In this document: piece by piece, positions 52,943 through 61,182 of the stretch
Layout: each line of letters starts with the position of its first letter
Position numbering within the stretch: the stretch's first letter is position 1
DNA from: an uncultured Paracoccaceae bacterium
Lineage (GTDB): Bacteria; Pseudomonadota; Alphaproteobacteria; Rhodobacterales; Rhodobacteraceae
Reading direction: 5' to 3'
NCBI GenBank assembly: GCA_934500835.1
Contig: CAKSTR010000009.1
Location: 124,001 to 188,000 of the forward strand
Length of the DNA stretch: 64,000 bases
The notes under the pieces: generated by a model
What the model was told of the DNA's origin: nothing
The model's input: the letters and a program-made list of their open reading frames with translations, nothing else
Databases searched by the model: none
Position numbers and translations under genes: made by a program

Positions 52943-53520
52943 GGCACGTCCTCCCCGATGTTGAAGTCATGGAGGCCCGGCCGCTTCTGCAGCACGACGG
53001 GCGCCCGTGGGCCTGTATCGCGCTGCAGAAGGTATCGCTTGTAGCCGTTGCTGGTTGGCGAGGTGCCCGGGGCGCGATGCGGGGAGGAGATGACGTATCC
53101 CGCCCTGGTCAGCGCCAGCAGATAGCGGTTGAGGTTGGTGGAGGGGTCTGCGTCGGTCGGCCGAGCGGCCTCCAGGAGGATGTCCGGGATCGTGAACAGC
53201 CGCTGCATTCGCATCGACGACCAGGCGCGCTGGCGGAAGGTGTCCTTGAACTCCTGGACACGATCACGCGGCCCCCGCGGCCCCGATCGGATCACCTCGC
53301 CTGCAGCCGCAGCGACGAGGCCCTCGGGCGTCAGCTGGTAGCAGCCGACGGCCATCCGCTCGAGGTAGTTCCGGCGCAGCAGCAGGGCAGCTGCGCTGGA
53401 AACCTGACGGTTGGTCAGGTCCAGATCCTCGGCCAGCTGATCAATGGTCAGGCAAAGCCCTCCCGACAGCTTCTGAAGCAGGGCAGTCGGTGCTTTGCCA
53501 GGATGATGCCGATCGACCAT
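52927..53520 (-). CDS. Winged-helix DNA-binding protein, early operon
   Basis: The 197-residue protein has an N-terminal winged helix (LLQKLSGGLCLTIDQLAEDLDLTNRQVSSAAALLLRRNYLER is split over the helices) and a second predicted wHTH (FTIPDILLEAA). The start at 53,520 overlaps the muB stop. Similar genes follow muB in Rhodobacter transposable phages, from memory. Role unknown. Confidence 0.65.
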   Translation of the reverse strand: MVDRHHPGKAPTALLQKLSGGLCLTIDQLAEDLDLTNRQVSSAAALLLRRNYLERMAVGCYQLTPEGLVAAAAGEVIRSGPRGPRDRVQEFKDTFRQRAWSSMRMQRLFTIPDILLEAARPTDADPSTNLNRYLLALTRAGYVISSPHRAPGTSPTSNGYKRYLLQRDTGPRAPVVLQKRPGLHDFNIGEDVPCTPR

Positions 53521-54296
53521 CAGACAGCCCCCGGCACAATGATGGGCTTCGAGGTCGAGCGGTCGTTCATCAGCACCTGGCCCGCCATGTCGGCCATGGT
53601 GATCCCCTCGGCGCCGATATCGGCCCGCATGCCGAAACGCTCGATATGCGCGATGGCTTCGAGGATCTCGCGGTTGAACCCCTTGGACAGACGCCACACA
53701 AACTCCGTCAGGTCATCAGCGACCGGAAGTTCGCAGCGCCCGGCGATCAGGGCGCGGGCATCATCGAGGGTTGCCGGGCGGAAGGTGATCTTGTTCGAGC
53801 CGGCGCGGCTTTCGATCTGGGGGAAGCGGCGCAGGTTGTCGCGCAGCGAGCCCATGCCCACCAGTATGGTCGGCAGGTAGCGCAGATCCGAAATCCCCCG
53901 GATGGCCTCCATGATCTCGCCCCGGGTCGAGACCATGTCACATTCATCGATCACCAGCCCAAAGGTCCGGTTCTCAAAGACCGCGCGTTCCGAGCGGTCG
54001 CCCAGTTCGTCCAGCACCCGCGCGAAGCGTTCGCGCTTGCCGCGGATGCCCTTGGCGTCGATCGACAGCGCCGTGAGGATCTCCTGGATCAACCAGCTGT
54101 AGTCCCAGCCCTTCTGGGCGCGCAGATAGATGCTGCCGGTCTGGGCGACCCAATGACGGATGGTGGTGGTCTTGCCGAGGCCGGGCAGGCCGTCGACCAC
54201 TGCGAGGCAGGCCTCGACCGCACCGCGTTCGTTCACACGCTTCAGGGCGCCATAGAACTCGCGGACGTTGGCCGTCTCGACAAAGGTGGGTTTCAT
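53520..54296 (-). CDS. B: MuB-like transposition target protein (AAA ATPase)
   Basis: The 258-residue ATPase has Walker A GLPGLGKTT (residues 36-44) and Walker B GLVIDECD (113-120). In Mu, B captures target DNA, stimulates MuA and prevents insertion into the phage itself. GGAG precedes the ATG. It lies 32 bp after muA. Confidence 0.92.
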   Translation of the reverse strand: MKPTFVETANVREFYGALKRVNERGAVEACLAVVDGLPGLGKTTTIRHWVAQTGSIYLRAQKGWDYSWLIQEILTALSIDAKGIRGKRERFARVLDELGDRSERAVFENRTFGLVIDECDMVSTRGEIMEAIRGISDLRYLPTILVGMGSLRDNLRRFPQIESRAGSNKITFRPATLDDARALIAGRCELPVADDLTEFVWRLSKGFNREILEAIAHIERFGMRADIGAEGITMADMAGQVLMNDRSTSKPIIVPGAV

Positions 54297-54328
54297 GTTA
54301 TGCTCTCCTCATTCCTGACTTTTCTGGT

Positions 54329-56650
54329 TTAGGCAGCGGCACGGAGGAGGGTTCGAAGCACCTCCGTGTCGATGCCGGCCATCTCAAAGACCTTGCAGGC
54401 CGTCGAATTGCTGATGCAGTCCCGCAAGATGCGGATCTGGTTGGGGGTAAGCTCTGTCGGGTGCTGCAACGCCCAGGCTGCCAGCTCTTCATCAGAGCGG
54501 AAGACGCGGCGGCGCGGGGAGGCCGTGGCTGGGTCTGCCGTGGCCGTGTTGTCGACGGCGAGTATGACCGGCTCGGCCGGGCGCGCGGGAGCGACGTCGA
54601 TGAAATCCGCGATCTCGACGGCCTGCTGTTCCAGTTGGAGCGGGGCGTCCAACTCTGCCAGCTTGTCAGCGCGACGGCGGTCCAGACGCTTGAGGGCAGA
54701 TTTGCTGCGGTCCTCAACAGCCTTCTGTTCGGCGGTCAGCGGGATGTAACGCTGTGCGTTCCCGGCGAATTCGGCCACGCAGATCAGCTTGCCCGGCTGA
54801 CCCTCCTCGATGTCGAGCTCGCGCACCCAGACCTTGTCGGCCTGATGCAGGTCGTAACCGACGACCACCCTCTCTCCGTGGTAGGCTTCGAGGGCGGGAT
54901 GGAAGTACTCGTTGGTGTTCCACTCGACGAGGGCGCGGTGGACGGTGCGGATCTCATGGGGCCGGAAGAGATCATCCAGTTCTTCAGGATCGATGCTGAG
55001 AGGCTCGAAGCCGTTCTGGACATGCAGCGCCCAGGCCTCGTTCGGGGTCATGTGCCGCAGGCGTCCGGTTTCCGGATCCTCGTAGCGCGGCAGGCCGGTG
55101 TGCGGGCGGTCGTTGTAATCGGCAATTGTCTTCTCGACCGCTGCGATGAAATCTGCCCAACTGGGCAGCCGGCGAGCCTGCCCGAATTCCTTGATCTCGC
55201 GCCGGGTCTCTTTGTGGATGGCCTGCTTCGCCTCCTTGTCCATGTCGCGGCCCATGTAGGTGGGCATGCGCTTGGCAAGGTCGTTCCAGACGTGGTTGAA
55301 CCGCTCGATGATGCCCTTCGCCTGCGAATTGTAGGGCAGTGCATGCATCTTGGTGATGCCGAGACGACCCATCAGCCCGCCGAAACGATCGTCATCAAAG
55401 GTCTTGTTTTTGTAGCCTGCGCCACGGTCGGTATAGAAGATCGCGCAGATGCCATGGACCGAACAGGAGCGGCGCAGAGCCTCGGTCACCGCAATCACGT
55501 TCTCCTTGCGGCTGACCGCGTAGCCCACGCATTTGCGCGTGGCGACGTCAAGCACCGAGGTGATTTCCGGGCGCATCGGCTTGCGCGAGACCGGGTCTGC
55601 GACCTCCGCGTCGAAGGTCTTGCCATCGGCCGTGTAGACCGTGGTCGGCCACATGTCGTCAGTGGTCCGGGTGACATATGACATGCGGGCGCGCAGCGTC
55701 AGGATGCCCTCACGCCCAACGTTCTTCTCGATGTTGTTCAACCGCTCGCGCAGGATCCGCGTGACCTGGCTCAAGGTCAACTTCATCAGCTGGACGCCCC
55801 GATGGTCATCCGCCTCCTCCAGCCATTTCCGATGGGCGTCAGCGATGGAGGGCTTGCCGGGGATGGCATAGAATCTCATGAACTCAAAGAAGGCCTCCGG
55901 GATCGGCTCAGCCTGCTTTGGGGGGATCGGCGCCAGCGCCAGAATTCCACCCTCGTCGCGATCCTTGAACCAGCGCCACAACGTCCTTTCTGACAACTCG
56001 GGCGAGCGGGCACGATCGTTCGCGGCGGCAATCAGCACCGGATCGACTTGGAAGCCATCGTCGGCAGTCAAGGTCAGCCGCAGGACGAGGCCCGCGACCT
56101 CTCGGTCCGTCAGGCTCAGCCCCGTATCACGGCGGCGCTCGGCCTCCTTGCGCGCGACCAAGCCTTCCTGGGCTTCGAGGAAGCGGGCAATCCCCCAGGC
56201 ACGGGTCTGCTGATGCGCGATCACATAGCCCTCGATCGAACGAAGGATATCTGCACGGGCCAGCATCACATCCCGCCGAGGCGCTGGCAGCGCGGCGACG
56301 CGCAGCGCATCGACCTTGCGCTGATCGACCAATTGCTCGGACTGATGTTGGCGCACCAGGCTGGCCTGATCGAAGCGGGCGGCGATGGTGTCGCGCAGAT
56401 ATTCGGGTAGCAGGGTGATGTGATACTCTCGGCTTGGGCGCCCGCCCTTGGCTTCAGCCGGGCGCCAGCGTGTCAGGTGATCGGGCAAGGTGTTCCAGCC
56501 CCGTACACCGGCATGGGTGCGTACGCCCCGTTCAGACGACGGGAAGCGGGAGCCGCCCCGGTCAGCAACCAGTTCGGCAATCTCCCGGGCAGTCAGGAAT
56601 TCGCGGAACTCCTGCGATGATTGGAGGATCCTGACAGGGAGGCCAGTCAT
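54329..56650 (-). CDS. A: MuA-like DDE transposase
   Basis: The 773-residue transposase has an N-terminal Mu DNA-binding winged helix (FREFLTAREIAELVADRGG...), a middle HTH part (ELSERTLWRWFKDRDE) and the rve catalytic core with D342 (TADGKTFDAEV), D408 (FYTDRGAGYKN) and E449 (GIIERFNH). A beta-barrel domain and a C-terminal helical part for B contact follow. D-to-D spacing (66) is close to Mu. The start at 56,650 overlaps the previous stop; the longer open frame upstream is out of phase with the operon. Confidence 0.95.
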   Translation of the reverse strand: MTGLPVRILQSSQEFREFLTAREIAELVADRGGSRFPSSERGVRTHAGVRGWNTLPDHLTRWRPAEAKGGRPSREYHITLLPEYLRDTIAARFDQASLVRQHQSEQLVDQRKVDALRVAALPAPRRDVMLARADILRSIEGYVIAHQQTRAWGIARFLEAQEGLVARKEAERRRDTGLSLTDREVAGLVLRLTLTADDGFQVDPVLIAAANDRARSPELSERTLWRWFKDRDEGGILALAPIPPKQAEPIPEAFFEFMRFYAIPGKPSIADAHRKWLEEADDHRGVQLMKLTLSQVTRILRERLNNIEKNVGREGILTLRARMSYVTRTTDDMWPTTVYTADGKTFDAEVADPVSRKPMRPEITSVLDVATRKCVGYAVSRKENVIAVTEALRRSCSVHGICAIFYTDRGAGYKNKTFDDDRFGGLMGRLGITKMHALPYNSQAKGIIERFNHVWNDLAKRMPTYMGRDMDKEAKQAIHKETRREIKEFGQARRLPSWADFIAAVEKTIADYNDRPHTGLPRYEDPETGRLRHMTPNEAWALHVQNGFEPLSIDPEELDDLFRPHEIRTVHRALVEWNTNEYFHPALEAYHGERVVVGYDLHQADKVWVRELDIEEGQPGKLICVAEFAGNAQRYIPLTAEQKAVEDRSKSALKRLDRRRADKLAELDAPLQLEQQAVEIADFIDVAPARPAEPVILAVDNTATADPATASPRRRVFRSDEELAAWALQHPTELTPNQIRILRDCISNSTACKVFEMAGIDTEVLRTLLRAAA

Positions 56651-57123
56651 CGACGCCCCCTCCCTTGCGCGATGACCTCGCGCTCGAGAGCCTGTTCCAT
56701 CGCCTCGATCTCTCGCTTCTTCTCGCGGATCAGGTGCAGCTTGATCATCCCGGCATATTCCGAGTCGATCACCGTCATGCCGAACTCGCCCGGAACGAAG
56801 CCAAGCAGATCGCGGGCATCGGTGGCGTGCACGAGGGCGATGAAGGCGTCCAGCGGGATGCGATGATCCTCGGAGCCTTCCGAAGACCACTTGTTCAGCA
56901 TCGCCTCCGATACCGGGCGTCGCAGGTATGCGGCCATGTTCCTGGCGACCTCAGCCCGTGTCAGGCCATCGTCGCGGGCATCGCGCAGCGCCTGTCCGAT
57001 GATACGGGCAATGCGGTTGTCCAAGGGACCGCGACCCATGACCTCGGAGCTGTAACCCACCGAGACCTTCGGAGGCTCCCAGGCAAACAGGTCTTTGGTC
57101 AAAGGATCGCGGTGGCGAGCCAT
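56647..57123 (-). CDS. Early protein of transposable phages (158 aa), DNA-binding-like
   Basis: Contains DGLTRAEVARNMAAYLRRPVSEAMLNKWSS, an HTH-like stretch, and a helical Lys/Glu-rich C-terminus. It overlaps parB and muA by four bases each. Genes of this type lie just upstream of A in B3-like and RcapMu-like phages, from memory; function unknown. Confidence 0.7.
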   Translation of the reverse strand: MARHRDPLTKDLFAWEPPKVSVGYSSEVMGRGPLDNRIARIIGQALRDARDDGLTRAEVARNMAAYLRRPVSEAMLNKWSSEGSEDHRIPLDAFIALVHATDARDLLGFVPGEFGMTVIDSEYAGMIKLHLIREKKREIEAMEQALEREVIAQGRGRR

Positions 57124-57965
57124 CAGATGCGGCCCCGGCGTTTCAGCGAGGCGAGGATGCGATCCTCGTTCTCGATCAACAGCAGATCGAAGCTGCCCTC
57201 GGGCAGGGATTTGATGCCGTCCGAGAGCGCCCGGAATCGCCTCTCCAGCGCGGTCGGCTGGATGCCGTTCTCCAGATAGGCCAGCGCCGCTGCGACATTC
57301 TCGATCTCGGGATGCTCATCGCCCAGGATCAGGTCGAGGATGCGGGCCTGACGTGCGGCGGGCTCTTCCGAGAGCGCCTTCAGCTCGGTCTGCTTGGTGG
57401 CCAGCTTCGTGCCCACAAGGCGCAGGCGCGAGGGCGGCGCGAGATCCGTCCAGATCTTGACGGCCATGTTGATTGCGCGCTTCGACAGGCCGACCTTCTC
57501 GGCGATGTCTCGGGCAAAGCCGAAGATTTCAGGCTGATCGTCGGGGGTGGGAAAAATTTTCCCACTCTCATCATTCAGCAGCACCTCGACGAGCGGGCGA
57601 GCCAAGCTAGCCTCCCACGCCTGCTTCAGCTCATAGAGGTGATGGCAGCGATCCAGCGCGATCAACTCGGCCCGGCCGAGGTTCTCCATGACCTCTTCCA
57701 GCCGCGCGGCGGCATCGCTTTGGGCTCCGGAAATCGAGGCGGGAATGGCCTCGATCTGCAGCATCTCATGGGCCCGCAGCCGAAGAAGGCCGCTGATCAG
57801 CGTGTAGCGGTCACCATTCACGCGCACCCGGATCGGATGGTGCAGGCCCTGTTCAGCGATGACACTGGCCAGCATCTGCGCGCCGGCCTCGTCGTATTTT
57901 CGCGCCCGGTCAGCCGGGATGTCGATATCCCTGATCGGAAGATCGACGATGGGAAGTGATGTCAT
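57123..57965 (-). CDS. ParB N-terminal domain protein (phage)
   Basis: The 280-residue protein has the ParB/Srx nuclease-like domain (LPIRDIDIPADRARKYD...MLASVIAEQGLHHPIRV..., LISGLLRLRAHEML with the GxxRxxA-like motif) and an HTH (DIAEKVGLSKRAINMAVKIW). There is no ParA and the prophage is integrated, so the domain is unlikely to serve plasmid-type partition. It may regulate or bind DNA ends. Start at 57,965; the longer frame upstream reads through a hairpin. Confidence 0.8.
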   Translation of the reverse strand: MTSLPIVDLPIRDIDIPADRARKYDEAGAQMLASVIAEQGLHHPIRVRVNGDRYTLISGLLRLRAHEMLQIEAIPASISGAQSDAAARLEEVMENLGRAELIALDRCHHLYELKQAWEASLARPLVEVLLNDESGKIFPTPDDQPEIFGFARDIAEKVGLSKRAINMAVKIWTDLAPPSRLRLVGTKLATKQTELKALSEEPAARQARILDLILGDEHPEIENVAAALAYLENGIQPTALERRFRALSDGIKSLPEGSFDLLLIENEDRILASLKRRGRI

Positions 57966-57999
57966 GGGGAAGACCTGTGCTCGACGGTTTTTTGAGGTT

Positions 58000-58027
58000 C
58001 CCCGGCGGCGCTGCCACGCCGCCGGGG
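58000..58027 (-). terminator. Strong hairpin upstream of the parB-like gene
   Basis: CCCCGGCGGCG and CGCCGCCGGGG form a perfect 11-bp stem with a 6-base loop in the 119-bp gap between two early genes. No T-tract follows on the minus strand. Possible attenuator between the ner block and the transposition block. Confidence 0.5.
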
Positions 58028-58084
58028 TCCCGCTGGCAGAAAATGCCTTCGCTTTTCGCAGGCCGGCGGATCGGCCCTGACATG

Positions 58085-58408
58085 TCAGTATCGCGCAGCG
58101 CGCCGCACCTGCCCGGTGGCCCGGGCTGCGATGCCCATCGATCCCGCATCGCTGAAATGCCTGCAGGTGCCGCACATGCGATTGTGGAACCCCTCGGAGG
58201 TAAAGCTGTGCCCACACCGAATGCAGGGGCGCACCCTCGGCAGACGGGCGGGACTAACCCCGCCGAGCTGCCCATCGAGCCATGCTTCCCCTTCGGCGCG
58301 GCTGGGGAAGGTGGGCGACAGGTCGGGCAGGCCGAGGATCTGATACTCGCCAGAGGCCAGATACTCGACGCGGGGGCCGGAACCCAATTTGCGGGGACCC
58401 TGCACCAT
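58085..58408 (-). CDS. Small zinc-ribbon early protein (107 aa)
   Basis: ATG at 58,408 overlaps the stop of the small membrane gene. It has a C-terminal four-Cys motif CIRCGHSFTSEGFHNRMCGTC and a SRAEGEAWLDGQLGG segment. Likely nucleic acid-binding. No family recognised. Confidence 0.65.
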   Translation of the reverse strand: MVQGPRKLGSGPRVEYLASGEYQILGLPDLSPTFPSRAEGEAWLDGQLGGVSPARLPRVRPCIRCGHSFTSEGFHNRMCGTCRHFSDAGSMGIAARATGQVRRAARY

Positions 58409-58539
58409 CACCGCACCTGCAACAGCTGGTCGGCGCCGGTAGCAAGGCCAAAGCCAGCCGCTACCCAGAACCCGCCGATGGCCAGAAGGAACAGCGCGAC
58501 AGCGCCGGCGACATCGTCGAAGCGGAGGTGCTGCATCAT
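58408..58539 (-). CDS. Small membrane protein (43 aa)
   Basis: ATGATG at 58,539 overlaps the stop of the upstream gene, and TGATGG at the end overlaps the next start. The 43 residues (MMQHLRFDDVAGAVALFLLA, then IGGFWVAAGFGLATGADQLL) form one or two transmembrane segments. Coupling on both sides supports it being real. Function unknown. Confidence 0.65.
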   Translation of the reverse strand: MMQHLRFDDVAGAVALFLLAIGGFWVAAGFGLATGADQLLQVR

Positions 58540-58847
58540 GCCATCTCCTGCGCGGGCAGCACCTGCCGGATGATGAAGGGCGGGGGGCTGCCAAAGCCGA
58601 CCATTTCAACCCCGATCGACGCGAACGCCTTGGCAATAGCGTCGCGCCCCTCCTGTTGCTCCGCCTCGAACAACAGGAAGCCCTGCAGCGCGCGGAGGGA
58701 GATGGCGAGGCGTGAGGTCGCCTCCGGGTCGGGCTTCACGCCGCCGGCCAGCATCGCGATCACCTCGCCCAGGTCGCAGGCCGCGGCCCGGATCGAGGTC
58801 GCCGAGGTGTCAAAGGCCGGAATGGATTTGGACAAGATCCCGCTCAT
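58536..58847 (-). CDS. Hypothetical early protein (103 aa)
   Basis: ATG at 58,847 overlaps the ner stop (ATGA). Helical protein with SIRAAACDLGEVIAMLAGG and LRALQGFLLFEAEQQEG. No family recognised. Confidence 0.65.
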   Translation of the reverse strand: MSGILSKSIPAFDTSATSIRAAACDLGEVIAMLAGGVKPDPEATSRLAISLRALQGFLLFEAEQQEGRDAIAKAFASIGVEMVGFGSPPPFIIRQVLPAQEMA

Positions 58848-59146
58848 GCCGCCGCCCTCTTGTCAGCGGGCTCGTCAGCATTTTGACTCGCCAGAGGCGG
58901 ATACTTCACGGTATCGAGGATGCGAGGCTTCCCGATGGGATAGCGGGCCGGCCAGATGTCTTCGGGCTTCTGGCCAAGGAAGTCGGCAATGATCTTCTGC
59001 ACCTTGTAGAGGGTGCGGCTTTTAACCTGGCGGAACACGTTCGGGTTGTGGCCGTTCCGCTTCGCAAGCTCGGTGAGGGTCATGCCGCGGCGATGAAGCT
59101 CGGCGATCACGCCGGGCCAATCCATCGCAGGCTTCTGTTTGGTCAT
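58844..59146 (-). CDS. ner: Ner-like negative regulator of early transcription
   Basis: The 100-residue protein carries the Ner/Nlp domain: MDWPGVIAELHRRGMTLTEL and KIIADFLGQKPEDIWPARY, which is the diagnostic end motif. Start at 59,146 set by GGAGG. First gene of the early operon, divergent from c. Ner shuts off early and repressor promoters in Mu. Confidence 0.92.
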   Translation of the reverse strand: MTKQKPAMDWPGVIAELHRRGMTLTELAKRNGHNPNVFRQVKSRTLYKVQKIIADFLGQKPEDIWPARYPIGKPRILDTVKYPPLASQNADEPADKRAAA

Positions 59147-59164
59147 CGGGGTCCTCCGACAGGG

Positions 59165-59191
59165 GGCGGGTGCTGGTAACACCCGCCTTTT
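59165..59191 (+). terminator. Hairpin with T-run in the c-ner intergenic region
   Basis: GGCGGGTG and CACCCGCC form an 8-bp stem with a 7-base loop followed by TTTT on the plus strand. It would stop plus-strand transcripts coming from the early region before they reach c. On the minus strand it lies in the ner leader. Confidence 0.6.
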
Positions 59192-59249
59192 GTTGGCTCA
59201 CTTGGTTCAACAGCAGACGGCGCAAGCTGACTGCATACGCATAGGGATA

Positions 59250-59286
59250 ATTCACGATTGGGAACAAGTAAATCTCATTCGTGAAT
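59250..59286. promoter_or_regulatory. Inverted repeat at the c-ner boundary, likely operator
   Basis: ATTCACGA (59,250-59,257) and TCGTGAAT (59,279-59,286) are an exact inverted pair with 21 bases between, in an AT-rich stretch. The right arm ends one base before the c start codon. These are probably repressor and/or Ner half-sites that control the divergent promoters. Confidence 0.55.
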
Positions 59287-59287
59287 A

Positions 59288-60133
59288 ATGGTGAAATTTT
59301 TGGGAAGACCGCCTGCCCAGCCCAAGACGGAGCTTGCAGCTCGCCTGAAGCTGGTTCGTGAGACTGTTTCTGGTGATGATCGGGACGCTTTCGCCGGACT
59401 GGCGGGCATCTCTTCAAGCACGATTGGGAACTACGAGCGAGGTGACAGGGTGCCGGATGCTGAGATGATCAGGAAGTATCGACAGGTATCTGGCATTTCG
59501 CTGGACTGGCTAGTCACCGGCGAGGGTGAGATGTTCAGGCCGGCGGAAAGCCGACCCTCTCTCATTGCGGCGTCCCATCCTGTGGGAGACCCAAGAGGAA
59601 AGCGCATCCTCATTGATCCGGATGACGAGCAGGTTGTCAGGCTGCCCGCGCGGCGCGGTAGCAAACGTGATGACATGGACCAGGGTGACGGAGCGTTTCG
59701 GAAACCCTCCTTTGATCGCTTCGTCGAGTTGCCATTCTATCAGGAAGTGGCAGCCTCGGCTGGGCCCGGTGCCGTTGCTGCCCAGGATCAACCAGACGCG
59801 GTCATAGCGTTCGCGAGAGGGTTCATTCAGGATTTGGGTGCAACTGCGGGCCGCTGCAGCGTCATTCGCGCGCGCGGTGACAGCATGTCGCCCACAATTC
59901 CCGACGCCGCGCTTCTGATCATCGACCACAGCCAGTCCGAAGTCTCGAACGGCTGCATCATGGTGATAAACGTCGGCGACGATCTTTTGGTAAAGCGGGT
60001 CCGCCGCCGCCTTGATGGCCTGATCGACCTCATCTCCGACAACCCCGCCTATCCGCCCGAAACCATCGGCGCCGACCGCATCCAGCAACTGAGGATCGTC
60101 GGCCGCGTGGTCTATTTTTGCAGAACGCCATAA
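59288..60133 (+). CDS. c: c repressor: HTH plus S24 (LexA/CI-type) self-cleaving domain
   Basis: The 281-residue protein has an XRE-type HTH (residues about 14-75, DAFAGLAGISSSTIGNYERGDRVP is part) and a C-terminal S24 domain with Ser199 in ARGDSM and Lys236 in LLVKRV. The Ser-Lys spacing of 37 equals that of LexA. An Ala-Gly bond at 158-159 (ASAGPG) is a plausible cleavage site. This predicts SOS-induced prophage excision, unlike Mu itself. No ribosome binding site precedes the ATG, so the mRNA may be leaderless, as for lambda cI from PRM. Confidence 0.9.
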   Translation: MVKFLGRPPAQPKTELAARLKLVRETVSGDDRDAFAGLAGISSSTIGNYERGDRVPDAEMIRKYRQVSGISLDWLVTGEGEMFRPAESRPSLIAASHPVGDPRGKRILIDPDDEQVVRLPARRGSKRDDMDQGDGAFRKPSFDRFVELPFYQEVAASAGPGAVAAQDQPDAVIAFARGFIQDLGATAGRCSVIRARGDSMSPTIPDAALLIIDHSQSEVSNGCIMVINVGDDLLVKRVRRRLDGLIDLISDNPAYPPETIGADRIQQLRIVGRVVYFCRTP

Positions 60134-60156
60134 CGACTAAACCTAAGGAGTACCGA

Positions 60157-60534
60157 ATGCGCCATGCTATCATTGCCCTAGCCGTCCTCGCTGTTTCGGC
60201 TTGTGTGCCAGCAGCACCACCGAAGCCTCCGGGGCAGCCATATGCTCTTAGCTCAAAGGCAATCGGCGCCATCAAGGCGGACGTTAGGAAGGCAATGAAG
60301 GATCCTGACAGCGCGCGGTTTGGCAAGATCGCAGCCGCGATCGACTCTGAAGGTATCGTAACAGCGTGCGGTTGGGTTAATGGAAAAAATTCCTATGGCG
60401 GTTACACCGGCGAGTTGCCCTTCATGGGGATATACTCGGTTGAAGGTGGTCGATTCCTAGTTGCGGACATTGCCAGCGGTTCTGCTGCTTCGGCAACGGT
60501 AACCGTCTGCCGCAATCGCGGCGTGGCCATGTAG
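60157..60534 (+). CDS. Prophage lipoprotein downstream of the repressor
   Basis: Start at 60,157 set by AAGGAG. The 125-residue protein begins MRHAIIALAVLAVSAC with a lipobox, followed by a Pro-rich linker and a domain with RKAMKDPDSARFGKI and GWVNGKNSYGGYTG. The pattern K-D-P-x-S-A-x-F and VNxKNxxGGYxG recurs in lipoproteins of several prophages and chromosomes, from memory. It is read from the c side and so is expressed in the lysogen, which fits a surface-exclusion or fitness role. Confidence 0.75.
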   Translation: MRHAIIALAVLAVSACVPAAPPKPPGQPYALSSKAIGAIKADVRKAMKDPDSARFGKIAAAIDSEGIVTACGWVNGKNSYGGYTGELPFMGIYSVEGGRFLVADIASGSAASATVTVCRNRGVAM

Positions 60535-61182
60535 TCGTTGAAAGTCTGTGGCGGTCAAGCCAGTCAGAACAACTTTGGAACTGGCCGCCCACGCACTCTG
60601 CCGCTCTCCAAGTCTGCCTGAGAATGCCCAATACCAGGGCGCGAAGATGTGGGGCTCCCACCTGGGCGACGCCATAAATATCCTCCGGGCGACCCTCCCG
60701 CCCGGAGACTTCCGTCGCCTTGTTCTTCACCAGCCTTGGCCCTTGCTGGCGCCAAGGGACCGTCAGGAACCCGATCCACCTTCCGACTCCTGACGCTTGC
60801 CGCTTCCGAAACCTCCCCAGTCACCGTCGGTATGTCGTATGCCTCTTTTACTTTATTATTCAGACATTTAATTTTCCTTAGGCGTTGGTCTGCAGGTTTC
60901 GGCAGAGATTTCCGAAACCTCCTTGGGTCGCCCTGTCGTGCCAGCCAGCTTTCCAGAGCGCAACTCTCCACGATCAACGCCTCTATGATCTTTTGTTTCA
61001 ATATGTTAGGCGCTGCGCGCCACTGTTGATCAGGTGCGGCCTGAATGTCGATCCCCTGCGCTCTGGATGACGCCAAATCGCGCATTTTCTCCCGTCAACT
61101 TGCATCGTCCGCAACCTGCCGAATGTCAGTTTTTGTCTGCGATCTCAAAGCGATGTGGCTTGGATTGGTGGTTTCGGCACTG
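60535..61182. other. Phage left-end noncoding region (attL side)
   Basis: No convincing gene lies between the lipoprotein stop and the terminal repeat; the open frames on both strands have no ribosome binding sites and poor composition. The octamer GGTTTCGG or its complement occurs four times (60,806-60,813, 60,895-60,902, 60,912-60,919 and 61,170-61,177). GGTTTCGGCAG resembles the terminal core AGCTTTGGCAG, so these could be inner transposase sites (L2, L3). The stretch is less GC-rich than the surroundings. Confidence 0.6.
60683..60707 (+). terminator. Hairpin downstream of the repressor-lipoprotein unit
   Basis: CTCCGGGCG and CGCCCGGAG pair perfectly (9 bp) with a 7-base loop, about 150 bp after the lipoprotein stop. 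No clear T-tract. Probably ends the lysogenic transcript. Confidence 0.5.

Noticed and set aside
60564..61085. Minus-strand frame in the left-end region (173 codons)
   Set aside because: No ribosome binding site, mixed composition, and the region carries repeated end-type motifs; more likely noncoding.
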